A stretch of 32,964 bases of DNA from a virus: the IMG/VR virus record IMGVR_UViG_3300042691_003980, positions 1 through 32,964 of that record; one strand, 5' to 3'. The notes beneath the pieces were generated by a model, which saw only the letters and a list, made by a program, of their open reading frames with translations, ran no database searches and had not been told where the DNA came from. Position numbers and translations under genes: made by a program. Shown here piece by piece: positions 8,465 through 17,600 of the stretch; position 1 is the stretch's first letter, and every line of letters begins with the position of its first letter.

Positions 8465-8610
8465 ATGAGTACCAAAAGCAGTTTGACCAATTCCTTAAAA
8501 TCTTTGTACGGTTGTGCATTGTTTGGTGGGTGCTCGGACTGCTCCGCTTCCTGCCTGATGAGTTGGCCGATAAGGTCGTGACCAAGATATTGGGGATGTT
8601 TGGACTATGA
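8461..8610 (+). CDS. 49-residue membrane protein with GTG start
   Basis: A short gene easily missed because it begins with GTG and is under 60 codons. It overlaps the upstream stop as GTGA (8461-8464) and the downstream start as ATGA (8607-8610), so it is coupled on both sides. The product starts with a charged helix (NEYQKQFDQFLKIF), has one hydrophobic segment (VRLCIVWWVLGLLRFL), then DELADKVVTKILGMFGL. The ATG-initiated alternative frame at 8465 gives a Cys/Ser-rich peptide with no membrane logic and is rejected. Its position within the lysis cassette suggests a pinholin, antiholin or holin partner; no family name is offered. Confidence 0.72.
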   Translation: MNEYQKQFDQFLKIFVRLCIVWWVLGLLRFLPDELADKVVTKILGMFGL

Positions 8611-9218
8611 GTGATGAAAAGCCATCAGACGTATTGAGCAAGGTGCTGTCCTATGTTGACAGCCCGTTCAAGCTGTTTGCGCTGATACTCATGGCGATTT
8701 TTGCTTTCGCTGGTTACTTCGTCTGGCAGAACCAAGAACTGTTAGTGGGGGCTTACAAAGAGTCCAAGCGAATGCCAAGCATTGTTGAGGACAGAGTGGA
8801 AGACGCTGCCGCCCACCTGTTCAAAACCACCAATGCCACCATTGTGGCCGTGTTCAAAGTAAACCCCATGTTTGGAACCCGAGTGCTGTACCGCGCTTAC
8901 ACCAAAGAAGGCCGAGACAAAACCAATGACGGGCTTGATGTTGGCCTGTTTACCCAGAACGCAAAGAACAACGCTGACGTGGTCAGCCTTATGGCCAGCG
9001 AGGTTCCTTGCGGTGAGTACCGCGCAGCACAGTCCGAGATGGGCCTGTGGTACATCGCCAAAGGGGTTACCTACACCTGCCGAATCAGCATCCCACCTGA
9101 TCCAAGCCGTTTTGTTGGCCAAATTACTGTTGGCTGGGATAATGAGCCTGCCGACATTCAGGTGGCAAGAACCATGATGGAAATTGCAGCAACCATGCTT
9201 TCAAGGAGCAAACAATGA
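8607..9218 (+). CDS. Membrane-anchored protein of the lysis cassette, unknown function
   Basis: 203 residues. There is a short cytoplasmic N-terminus (MSDEKPSDVLSKVLSYVDSP), one membrane segment at about 22-41 (FKLFALILMAIFAFAGYFVW), then a ~160-residue soluble domain. That domain alternates strands and helices (NATIVAVFKVNPMFGTRVLY; EMGLWYIAKGVTYTCRISIP; GQITVGWDNEPAD) and ends with an amphipathic helix. The pattern is somewhat GAF/PAS-like, but I cannot confirm this. The soluble domain could face the periplasm. Two cysteines (in VPCGEY and YTCRIS) might form a disulphide. It is coupled by ATGA on both sides, between the 49-residue protein and the holin, so a lysis-timing, spanin-like or superinfection role is possible. 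It lacks the lipobox and coiled-coil design of known spanins. Confidence 0.75.
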   Translation: MSDEKPSDVLSKVLSYVDSPFKLFALILMAIFAFAGYFVWQNQELLVGAYKESKRMPSIVEDRVEDAAAHLFKTTNATIVAVFKVNPMFGTRVLYRAYTKEGRDKTNDGLDVGLFTQNAKNNADVVSLMASEVPCGEYRAAQSEMGLWYIAKGVTYTCRISIPPDPSRFVGQITVGWDNEPADIQVARTMMEIAATMLSRSKQ

Positions 9219-9622
9219 TCGCACTCGACGCACTTCTAAACGTGGGCGGCAAGCTCATTGACAAACTAATTCCAGACCCAGAGGCCAAAGCCAAGGCGCA
9301 ATTAGAACTTTCTAAAATGGCTCAAGATGGCGAGTTAGCCAAGATGGCCAACGAAACAAAGCTGTACGAGACTGAGCAAAACAACCTCACACAGCGCGTT
9401 CAGGCCGATATGGGGTCTGACTCTTGGTTGTCCAAAAATATACGTCCTATGACGCTTATATTCCTTTTGCTGGCCTATTCTGGCTTTGCTATTGCATCAA
9501 TTTTTGAGTATGAGACGCGCGGCGCTTATGTTGAGTTGCTTGGCCAGTGGGGAATGTTGGTCATGTCGTTTTACTTTGGTGGCCGTACCATGGAAAAAAT
9601 TGCAGACAGGATTAAAAAATGA
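9215..9622 (+). CDS. Holin, 3TM/GTA-type superfamily
   Basis: 135 residues. The N-terminus GGKLIDKLIPDPEAKAKAQL is the hallmark start of the Holin_3TMs (gene-transfer-agent release) family. A charged helical stretch leads to SKNIRPMTLIFLLLAYSGFA and a second hydrophobic stretch GMLVMSFYFGGRTMEKIADR, matching the family C-terminus (FYFGGRS/T). Two membrane segments are visible (about 79-95 and 105-122). The amphipathic N-terminus may be the third membrane-associated element. It would form lesions in the inner membrane to let the adjacent M15 enzyme out. The gene overlaps both neighbours by 4 nt and immediately precedes the endolysin. Confidence 0.85.
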   Translation: MIALDALLNVGGKLIDKLIPDPEAKAKAQLELSKMAQDGELAKMANETKLYETEQNNLTQRVQADMGSDSWLSKNIRPMTLIFLLLAYSGFAIASIFEYETRGAYVELLGQWGMLVMSFYFGGRTMEKIADRIKK

Positions 9623-10047
9623 ACCTCACGCCACACTTCACACTTGAAGAATTAACGCACACGGATCACCGTGAATTTGACAATATTCCAAATGAAAAAG
9701 AACTTGAAAACATTCAAAGACTGGCCGAATTTCTTGAAAAACTCAAAACTGTACTTGGCGGAAAGCCCATCATGGTCAATTCAGCCTTCCGCAGTAAACA
9801 AGTCAATGATGCTGTGGGCAGCAAAGACACTTCTCAGCATCGCATCGGCTGTGCTGCTGATATTCGTGTTCCCGCCATGACGCCAGACCAAGTGGTGCGT
9901 GCCGTAATAGCCTCAGATCTTGAATTTGACCAAGTAATTCGTGAGTTTGACCGCTGGACGCACATCAGCATTCCAAACCAAGATGACGGAAAGCCCCGAA
10001 AACAGGCGTTGATTATTGACAAAGCTGGCACAAGACTGTTTGCTTAG
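9619..10047 (+). CDS. Endolysin, M15-family zinc peptidase
   Basis: 142 residues. It matches the Peptidase_M15_3 domain over its full length: the N-terminal TLEELTHTDH start, NSAFRSKQVNDAVG, SQHRIGCAADI and DRWTHISIP. Zinc ligands are expected at H74, D81 and H115, with E109 as the likely catalytic acid. These enzymes cleave peptide cross-bridges of peptidoglycan (L-alanyl-D-glutamate or D-Ala-D-Ala carboxypeptidase type). There is no signal peptide, so it depends on the holin gene that overlaps it by 4 nt. It is the last gene of the lysis cassette; a 45-nt gap and a candidate promoter follow. Base composition here is more A/T-rich than in the following adaptor gene. Confidence 0.9.
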   Translation: MNLTPHFTLEELTHTDHREFDNIPNEKELENIQRLAEFLEKLKTVLGGKPIMVNSAFRSKQVNDAVGSKDTSQHRIGCAADIRVPAMTPDQVVRAVIASDLEFDQVIREFDRWTHISIPNQDDGKPRKQALIIDKAGTRLFA

Positions 10048-10068
10048 AGCTAGCTTAGGCATTAAAAT
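10040..10068 (+). promoter_or_regulatory. Candidate sigma70 promoter before second tail block
   Basis: TTGCTT (10040-10045), a 17-nt spacer and TAAAAT (10063-10068) give a plausible -35/-10 pair in the only clear break between lysis cassette and tail block. The -35 matches consensus at 3 of 6 positions and the -10 at 5 of 6. It could give separate expression of the tail genes; no experimental support. Confidence 0.35.
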
Positions 10069-10092
10069 GAACAAAAGAAGGGATGCCACCAC

Positions 10093-10728
10093 ATGACAGT
10101 CGCAGCCGTAATGACGTATGACTCTCTGGTCAACGACATCCAGACCTATCTGGAGCGTACTGATCAGCAGACTTTGGACAAAATTCCGCAGTTCATTATG
10201 CTGGCGGAGCAGATCATTGCGGCTGAGATCAAATTCCTTGGCAACCTGACTGTGGCCACAAGCACCATGGTCCTTGGCGAAAACGTCATTCCAAAGCCTG
10301 CCCGCTGGCGCAAGACTGTGTCAATGAACGTGACCGTGGCAGGCCAGCGCCAGCCTGTATTGCTGCGCACATACGAGTACATCCGCGAGTATTGGCCAAA
10401 CCCAACTTCAACCGACGTGCCGCTGTTCTTTTGCGACTACGACTATGAGCATTGGCTGATTGGTCCTACGCCTTCATTAGGTTACAACTACGAGGTGCTG
10501 TACTACGAGCGAGTGCAGCCCTTGGACTCCTCGAACCAATCAAACTGGTTCACCCAGTACGCGCCACAAGCGATGCTGTACGGTACTTTGTTGCAGGCCA
10601 TGCCGTTCCTCAAGAATGACGAGCGCATGCCAATGTGGCAAAGCAATTACGACCGAATTATTGAAGTCCTGAAGACAGAGAACGTCACACGCGGTGCTGA
10701 TCGTCAGGCGATTGCGAGGGATTCATGA
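10093..10728 (+). CDS. Phage head-tail adaptor protein (SU10/gp6-type)
   Basis: 211 residues. The start, TYDSLVNDIQTYLERTDQQT, with the following IPQFIMLAEQIIAAE is the characteristic first helix pair of podovirus adaptor proteins. It is followed by PARWRKTVSMNV, RTYEYIREYWPN, a strand-rich part (YEVLYYERVQPLD) and C-terminal helices (YAPQAMLYGTLLQAMPFLKN, DRIIEVLKTEN). These proteins form a dodecameric ring under the portal and carry the nozzle. Ribosome site AAGGGA precedes ATG 10093; a 9-codon open frame (10067-10096) overlaps the start as ATGA. The gene overlaps the next by 4 nt. It is the second adaptor-like gene in the window, shorter and without the discoidin-like insert of 443-1504. 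Confidence 0.82.
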   Translation: MTVAAVMTYDSLVNDIQTYLERTDQQTLDKIPQFIMLAEQIIAAEIKFLGNLTVATSTMVLGENVIPKPARWRKTVSMNVTVAGQRQPVLLRTYEYIREYWPNPTSTDVPLFFCDYDYEHWLIGPTPSLGYNYEVLYYERVQPLDSSNQSNWFTQYAPQAMLYGTLLQAMPFLKNDERMPMWQSNYDRIIEVLKTENVTRGADRQAIARDS

Positions 10729-12221
10729 GTTTCAATAGCCCATTTACTGGTCAGGTAATTCAACCGACCGACGTCTCATACCGCAGCATTACGCTCGTTG
10801 CTGACGAAACCCTGTCGTGGCCAATCAATGGCAGCGACACAGACAACGCAGCCGCACGAGTTATGGACGTCACGTCGCTCTCAAGCGGCGCAGTGCTTTC
10901 TGGCGTTACAGTCACAGGCACAAATGGTCAGTGCTCTTGCACCACGACTCCAAGCCTGTTTGTTGGCCAAGCTATCGTCGTGACTGGTATTTCCACTGGT
11001 ACGTCAACAGGCATCACTACTGGCAACACTTACTACATTATTGCCACCAACGGCTCGACGACCTTCACGGTGTCCTCTACCTTGGGTGGAGCTGCGGTGG
11101 CCACCACGGCTGGCACAACTACTGGGTTGACGTTCACGCTTGACTCGTTCACGCTGGACATGCCCCCTGCAAATCAGGCGTCTGTGGGTATTGACGCGCT
11201 GTTCCGCAACGTGGGGTCCTACACCTTTACGGTCAGGAACTATGTGGGTGGCACGATTGTGACGATTGCCCCCGGTGAAGCAAAGTACATCTACCTCACC
11301 AGCAACACCACCACAGCAGGCACATGGGGCCTCATTGCTTTTGGTGTGGGCACATCCAACGTCGACGCAGCTACTCTTGCTGGTTTTGGTCTGAAGGCTA
11401 TTTCCAACACGCTGAATTCTGCTAACAACGTCGTCACCTTTGCTTCAAACTACACCGCTCTGACCACTGACCGTGCATCAACTCACGTTTGGACTGGTGG
11501 CTCAGGCACGCTGACCCTGACCTCTGCTGTCACCTTAGGCAACGACTGGTACATGATGGTCCGCAACGGCGGATCTGGTACTTTGACCATCGCCCCCTCT
11601 GGTGGCATTTTGATCAACGGCGCATCGACAATTTCCTTGCAGCCTGCTGACTCTTGCGTGATCTGCTGCTCTGGCGCTGCATTTTTCACCGTAGGCTTGG
11701 GCCGCAGCACCCAGTTCAACTTTACGCAGCTCACCAAGGCTGTGGTGACTGGCAGCTATACCCTGACAGCCTCAGAGGCGGCCAACACAATTCAAAAGTA
11801 CACAGGCACGCTGACAGGCAACGTCACCGTGGTCCTACCGCAGACGGTGCAGGTGTACTACATCACGAATCAGACCAACGGCGGAGGCCCCGGCTACCAG
11901 ATCACCTTCACCACAGGCGCAGGTGGTGCAACTGCCACGGTCCCCGCTGGCCAGCAGGTGATCTTGCTGTGTGACTCGGTCAACTTGCTCAACGCCTCGA
12001 CGATCGCTGCTGGTGCGGTGAACGTGTCGCTGGTGGATGGCACGGTGGGCGCTCCATCGCTGAACTTTGCGACGGAGACGTCAACGGGTATCTATCGCCC
12101 CGGCTCTGGTGAGTTCGGCATCTCAATCTTGGGCGTCAAGTTGTTTGGCCTAACCTCGACAGGGCTGAACATCCCGGGCACGGGGAACTTTACTGGGGGT
12201 GTTCAGGGCGGGACCTTCTAA
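10725..12221 (+). CDS. Virion structural protein with beta-rich modules
   Basis: 498 residues. The N-terminal domain (PFTGQVIQPTDVSYRSITL, LSWPINGSD) is interrupted at about 48-150 by a module with the phrase VTGTNGQCSCTTTPSLFVGQ, NTYYIIATNGSTTFTVSSTL and AGTTTGLTFT. I recognise that module as a mobile one in phage structural proteins. The original domain resumes with DMPPANQASVGIDALFRN and VTIAPGEAKYIYLTS. Later parts resemble fibre-tip repeats (TSTGIYRPGSGEFGISILG). It ends in GGTF, like the fibre at 1870-4074. The gene sits between adaptor and nozzle candidate, overlapping them at ATGA and TAATG, so it is probably a tail or head-fibre component. Its exact role is unknown. Confidence 0.7.
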   Translation: MSFNSPFTGQVIQPTDVSYRSITLVADETLSWPINGSDTDNAAARVMDVTSLSSGAVLSGVTVTGTNGQCSCTTTPSLFVGQAIVVTGISTGTSTGITTGNTYYIIATNGSTTFTVSSTLGGAAVATTAGTTTGLTFTLDSFTLDMPPANQASVGIDALFRNVGSYTFTVRNYVGGTIVTIAPGEAKYIYLTSNTTTAGTWGLIAFGVGTSNVDAATLAGFGLKAISNTLNSANNVVTFASNYTALTTDRASTHVWTGGSGTLTLTSAVTLGNDWYMMVRNGGSGTLTIAPSGGILINGASTISLQPADSCVICCSGAAFFTVGLGRSTQFNFTQLTKAVVTGSYTLTASEAANTIQKYTGTLTGNVTVVLPQTVQVYYITNQTNGGGPGYQITFTTGAGGATATVPAGQQVILLCDSVNLLNASTIAAGAVNVSLVDGTVGAPSLNFATETSTGIYRPGSGEFGISILGVKLFGLTSTGLNIPGTGNFTGGVQGGTF

Positions 12222-14434
12222 TGGCGGCCAAGGTTTTCTCACTCGACACGCAGCCGGGCATCCAGCGCGATGGCACAGTGTTCGACAAAATGTTCTACAA
12301 CGACGGCGAGTGGGTCCGCTTCCAGCGTGGCCGCCCTCGCAAGATCGGTGGCTTTCGCGTCATTTCGGACCAGCTCACAGGACCCTCACGCGGGATCTGG
12401 GTCAACCCACAGAACGCCTTCACGTCCATTTTCAGTGGCTACAACAACGGCCTTCAGGTCCTGACCATTGACAACAATGGCGTGGGCGCTGGTGTGGGTG
12501 ACTTCACTTTGTCCAACTTCACGCCATCCAATTTGAACCTGTGGCAGTTTGATGGCTTCTACGACGTGACAGGGACGGGGTTGCAGTCGTTGATAGCGCA
12601 CCCGGGGCAAAACCTCGCCTCCATCGGCAACGACAACAACACCCCTGTGCTCATTGGCGACATCACCGCCTTAACCATGAGCCAAATTGGTGTCTTTACT
12701 GACTCTGGCACTACAACAAATTTGAGTCCCACAGTGACTTTGGCTGCGGCCAATCCTCTGATTGGTGCGGGCCAAACTGTGACAGGCACGGGCATTCCTG
12801 CCAATACCACGGTGGTGTCAATATCCACTACCACGTTGACTTTGTCAAACAACGCCACGGCCTCTGGTACGGTGGTGCTGACATTCAACAACAACATTTC
12901 AGTTTCTGGTGGCGTGGTGTCGCTGCACCCTTACCTGTTCGTGTATGGCAACAACGGCCTGATCCAGAACTGCTCGGCTGGCAACACCAACGACTGGGTC
13001 TCTGCGGACGCCAACGCGGTCAATGTGGCCTCTGGAAAGATTGTCCAAGGGCTACCCGTCAGGGGTGGCTCAAACGCGCCTTCTGGCCTGTTTTGGAGCC
13101 TTGACAGCCTGATCCGCGTGTCGTTCATTGGTGGCACAGGAACGCCCCCTCAATACTGGCGCTATGACATCATCAGCAGCCAATCCTCAATTCTGTCTTC
13201 GCAGTCGGCCATTGAGTACGACGGCGTTTACTATTGGTGCGGTGTTGATCGCTTCTTGCTTTACAACGGTGTTGTGAAAGAAATTCCTAACACCATGAAC
13301 CAGAACTACTTTTTTGACAACCTGAACTATGACCAACGTCAAAAGGTTTGGGCGACAAAGGTTCCGCGTTTTGGTGAGATTTGGTGGTTCTACCCTCGTG
13401 GCGATGCAACAGAATGCACTGACGCAATCATCTACAACGTGCGCGAGAACACTTGGTACGATGCAGGCGAGGCCCGTGGTGCACAGCGCTCCGCTGGTTA
13501 CTTCTCACAGGTGTTTGCTTTTCCCGTTGCGGCTGACTGGCACACTAGCACCGCCGAGACCGTGTTCACTGAAACTTACAACGAAGTGTCTGGCAGCGTG
13601 TTCCTGTACAGTGACACCTACAACACTCAAGTGGCTTTGCGTCAGGTCATATCTGGCTCCAACATCCCCACAGGCACGACCGTGGCGGCGATCACCACTA
13701 GCAACCTTAAGACGCTTGGAGCGATCACAGGCGGCTCTGGGTACGTCAATGGCTCCTACGTCAACGTAACCCTCACAGGAGGCTCAGGATCGGGCGCTAA
13801 GGCCACGATCGGTGTTTCTGGAGGGGCAGTTACCACCGTGACCATTACGGCCCGTGGAGCGGGCTATGCGGTCGGCAACACCCTAAGTGCCACGGCAGCT
13901 AGTTTAGGTGGCTCTGGTGCTGGCTTTTCAATCCCTGTGACGGCAATTTATCTTCAAGCCATTCAGATGTCAGCAGCGGCTACTGGAACGGGCGCGGCAG
14001 CTCTGACTTTTTCAATCCCTGCCAACTTGATTTCAATGTATCAGCATGAAATTGGCACTGATGAAATTGCTGGTCAAAACGTGCGGGCGATCCTAAGCTC
14101 ATTTGAGACCAACGATTTGAGCTGGCTTGGCGGTGGACCTTCTCAACCAGCGGCAGAAGGTCAAAACCGATGGATTCGCGTAGAGCGTATTGAGCCTGAC
14201 TTTTTGCAGTCTGGCGACATGAACGTTGTTGTGACTGGCCGCCCATTTGCGCAGGGTGAAGACAAAGAGTCTGATCCTTACGTCTTTGGACCTAACACAG
14301 GCAAGATTGACATGCGTGAGCAGCGCCGTGAATTGCGATTGAGGTTCACCTCTGACGTGGCTGGTGGAAACTATCAGCTTGGCAAATTGGTTCTCAATGC
14401 CGAGATCGGCGACGTGAGGCCATATGGCCCTTAA
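12221..14434 (+). CDS. Tail nozzle / DNA-stabilisation protein candidate (P22 gp10 / T7 gp12-like)
   Basis: 737 residues. The start, LDTQPGIQRDGTVFDKMFYN followed by DGEWVRFQRGRPRKIGGF, and the later beta-propeller-like repeats (LFVYGNNGLIQNCS; EYDGVYYWCGVDRFLLYNGV; TDAIIYNVRENTWYDAGEAR) match the P22 gp10/T7 gp12 type nozzle that closes the portal and stabilises packaged DNA. Two insertions are visible. An Ig-like module lies near residues 160-228 (VTGTGIPANTTVVSIS to TVVLTF). A second copy of this module, starting at ISGSNIPTGTTVAAIT, is itself split by a GGSGY module (about 494-580). The C-terminus (MREQRRELRLRFTSDVAGGN) is typical of the family. TAATG joins it to the previous gene; the next start overlaps by 11 nt. 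The function is assigned by pattern and position. Confidence 0.75.
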   Translation: MAAKVFSLDTQPGIQRDGTVFDKMFYNDGEWVRFQRGRPRKIGGFRVISDQLTGPSRGIWVNPQNAFTSIFSGYNNGLQVLTIDNNGVGAGVGDFTLSNFTPSNLNLWQFDGFYDVTGTGLQSLIAHPGQNLASIGNDNNTPVLIGDITALTMSQIGVFTDSGTTTNLSPTVTLAAANPLIGAGQTVTGTGIPANTTVVSISTTTLTLSNNATASGTVVLTFNNNISVSGGVVSLHPYLFVYGNNGLIQNCSAGNTNDWVSADANAVNVASGKIVQGLPVRGGSNAPSGLFWSLDSLIRVSFIGGTGTPPQYWRYDIISSQSSILSSQSAIEYDGVYYWCGVDRFLLYNGVVKEIPNTMNQNYFFDNLNYDQRQKVWATKVPRFGEIWWFYPRGDATECTDAIIYNVRENTWYDAGEARGAQRSAGYFSQVFAFPVAADWHTSTAETVFTETYNEVSGSVFLYSDTYNTQVALRQVISGSNIPTGTTVAAITTSNLKTLGAITGGSGYVNGSYVNVTLTGGSGSGAKATIGVSGGAVTTVTITARGAGYAVGNTLSATAASLGGSGAGFSIPVTAIYLQAIQMSAAATGTGAAALTFSIPANLISMYQHEIGTDEIAGQNVRAILSSFETNDLSWLGGGPSQPAAEGQNRWIRVERIEPDFLQSGDMNVVVTGRPFAQGEDKESDPYVFGPNTGKIDMREQRRELRLRFTSDVAGGNYQLGKLVLNAEIGDVRPYGP
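13700..13957 (+). other. GGSGY module nested inside an Ig-like module
   Basis: Residues about 494-580 of the nozzle candidate contain two related halves, GGSGYVNGSYVNVTLTGGSG and GAGYAVGNTLSATAASLGGS. They interrupt an Ig-like unit whose flanks (IPTGTTVAAIT before; MSAAATGTGAAALTF after) align with the uninterrupted unit near 12770-12890. Confidence 0.55.
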
Positions 14435-14684
14435 TCCAGCACAGATCTATGATCCACGCTATCACACGTTTGAGTCGTGGGCGTCGCTCATGTGCGAGCT
14501 TTATGCTGCTCAAAATCTCCAGATCCCTGATGCACAGACGGATTGGCGGCTGTGGGGAAATGGCTTGAACGCCATTGACGTATTTTCAAATGAGGCCACG
14601 CCACGCACAGACCAGTACGAGAACTGGTTTGATTGGGCTGAGGCCATGGTGGCTGCTGTTAATCCTGCAACGCAAACAACGTAA
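14424..14684 (+). CDS. Small acidic conserved phage protein, unknown
   Basis: 86 residues, acidic and Trp-rich: [57 protein letters not shown] recognise this compact helical protein as one that regularly follows the nozzle gene in related phages, but no function is established. It starts 11 nt inside the upstream gene and ends 5 nt before the giant protein gene. It has no membrane segment. The Trp-containing segments DWRLWGNG and YENWFDW are the most conserved-looking parts. A chaperone or minor tail protein is possible, by position only. Confidence 0.72.
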   Translation: MALNPAQIYDPRYHTFESWASLMCELYAAQNLQIPDAQTDWRLWGNGLNAIDVFSNEATPRTDQYENWFDWAEAMVAAVNPATQTT

Positions 14685-14689
14685 GTAAT

Positions 14690-17600
14690 ATGGCTCCACA
14701 GAATTTAACCATAGACAACGTTTGGGATTGGTATAACGCAAATCCAAACGCCGAAATAACGCCTGAAATACAGAAGTTGTTTGACGATTATTTTGTTAAA
14801 AACCCAATTGATTTGTCAGATTTAGAATATGCGTTTGGCGACTTTAGCCTTAACAGCGGCTTAAAGTTAAATTCGCCAGAAGAGCAAGTAAAAGCCAAAG
14901 CCATTGGCGAGATGAAGAAAAAAATTCTTGCGCAAGGCACATCTGACAAATGGACTGGTCAAGGATTTGGCAACAAAGACCTCAACGCAAAGGCCATGGC
15001 TGAAGCCTTGTACAACAACGGCATTACAAGGCTTGAAGATTTTGGCAAAGTTCCAGCGTACACACCTGTTACAACTAAATATTACTATAACGGACGCGAG
15101 CTTCAAGTAACAGGCGCAGACGAATATGGCTACGGTGGTGGCGATTATTTCTATAGAGAGCCAACAGGTGGCTATGATTATGATGGCAACCAAGAATTTA
15201 GAACCGTTATGGTTCCTAAAAGCGCCACCTTAGAACCTCGTTATTTTAAGACTGTTGACGCAGGAACGGATTCAGAAGGGTATCCTCTTACGTCGCTTGC
15301 ACCACTTGCAAGCAACGAAGTTATAACAAAAGACGGCCAAAAAGTTTACAAAAGCGGCGAAACTTTTGGCAACAAAGTAACAGGTAAAGCAATCCCTGCA
15401 AATTACAGCAGAGCAGGTGGCGACATTTGGTCTGGTACTTTTGCGGGTGATGGCTCTACAGGTTTTGGCGTGCAGTTTAATGAACTAGGCATGCCGATCT
15501 TCTACACGGCGTATGGCGGCTCAACGAGTGACTGGGGCATCATTTCCCAGATATTGAGCGTCGCGTCGATGATCCCGGGGCCGCACCAGCCCTTCACCAT
15601 GGCCCTCAGCGCAATTGGAAACGCTGCCAATGGCAACACCGTAGGCGCAATTTTAAGTGCCCTCGGTGCTGCTAATGCATATGGCCAAGCATTCAATACG
15701 CTGCCAACAACCCTTGGCACACAAGCATTTGACATTGACACACTTGGTAGTTACGTTGCAGCGGGCGTAGATAACACAGCAGCAAACTGGCTTGCAACCA
15801 ATGCAGGTTCAATTAGAACGGCCACGCAAGGCGTGCAGCTTTTATACGCATTAGACAAAAAAAACCTACAAGGCGTCCTCTCTTCTTTAATAGGCATATC
15901 GCCGCAGATCGGTATCACAATACCTGAAGATTTAATGCGGCCCGTGCAATACGCGGCTGTTGCTTCTGCTCTTGGCAAAGGCGACTTTACAGGTGCTACT
16001 TATGCGGCTGCAACTCTTACAAACAATTCAGACGTAAAGCTTGCAGCTAGTGGATTAAACCTTGTCAACGCTTTGAAGTCAGGCGATCCAGCCGCAATGA
16101 TGTCTGCATCAATTGACTTTGCAAGGCAGACTCAGTTGAATGCATCGGTGATCAAAGACGCTGCAAAGCAAATGGGCTTGCCGCTGTCAGACAAGCGTGC
16201 AAATGAACTTTTGACAATGTCAGCAGGTGAGGCCGATGCGCACATCAAAGATTACTACAAGCAAATCAACGCTGTAAAAGCAAGCTATTTAGATCAATTT
16301 GGTGAGCCAATTTCTGATGATTTGCTTGCATCATTTGGTAACGCTGACAGCTACACCACAGGTTTTAACAACTACGTTAGAAACTGGAATGACGACAGAA
16401 ACACAACGAATCAGACTGAGTTAACTTCATATCTCAATAGCGTAGGGTTGAAATTTGAAGACTTAACGGCTGATCAGGTGTTTTCAGCTTTGTCGTTAAG
16501 TGAGGCAAACGCAAAGACATACGCGCAAAACCTTGCCGATATCAAGTCAGTAACGTTTGATGGTAATGGGTACAAAACAAAAGAAGAGGCTTTGAACGCT
16601 GCTCAAAAAGCAGGGTACAACACCTTTGAGCAAAACGGCATGACCTACACGTTTATGCCAAGCGATCAAGCAAAGGTTGTTGCCAAAGCTGCCTCAGAAA
16701 ATAAGTTGCCTAGTGTATCGACACAAGACTTCCAAACTATCACAGGCCAGCAATTTGATTGGGTTAGCGAAAAAGACATTCCTAGAATTGTTATTGTTGC
16801 AAAGCGTATAGAACCACCTTTGTATAGTGATGCCAAGGCTTACGCAGAGTATCAGCAATTCATCAAAGACCATGGCGGTGTTAAGTTTCCAAAGTGGTTA
16901 AGCGACCAACTAGCAATTGCAACAGAAGCGTTCAAGGGTGCGCCTGATGGCTCTGTTGCAAACGTCATTAAGAACGGCCTTGCGTTTGGTGCGCGTAACT
17001 TTGGCAACCTTGCAACAACGCTGCTGCGTGGTTCAGAGGCTATGGGCTTGAGTCCAGAAAACTCCGCATTAAAGGTTTCTCAAGCCTTTGAGCGCTGGGG
17101 CAAATTGAATCAATCCAAAGGCATCATGGATGCTGAAAAAGCATTCTCCGATGGCATAAACAACATCAGCAAAGCAACGGTAGCAAAAGAGCTAGGCGTT
17201 CCTGAAAGTCAAGTCAAAGACTGGCAAGTTGCTGCACGTCAGCTTAAAGAGTTTGGCAAGCAGGCAGTAAACAATCCTCTTGGCACATTGTCAGTTGTTG
17301 GCGGCGAGGCGTTGCAAGAGATCCCGTTCTTGGTTGCGTCTGCTGGCGTGGGTTCAGTTGCGGCAAAAATGGTCAGCAGGGCTGGAGCTTTTGCTGTTGC
17401 TCGAGGTACTGACGCAGCACTTAATGGTTTTGAATCGTTCAGTGGGAATTACGCTGAAGTCAAAGACTATTTAATTTCAAGAGGCGTTCCTCCTAGCAAA
17501 GCTGAAGCACGAGCGCTTGCCTCTGGTCTTGAGGCTATGGCAGTGACTGCCGCAACAAGCTGGGTCGGAGATACGGCTGCGCTTAGAGTGCTTATGGGAG

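Noticed and set aside
8465-8578. ATG-start frame just after the 166-residue membrane protein
   Set aside because: It gives a short Ser/Cys-rich peptide that ends inside the gap, while the GTG frame at 8461 overlaps both neighbours and encodes a clean membrane segment.
10067-10096. Nine-codon leader-like frame (MNKRRDATT) overlapping the adaptor start as ATGA
   Set aside because: It could couple translation, but its length and lack of a ribosome site make chance likely; not listed as a gene.
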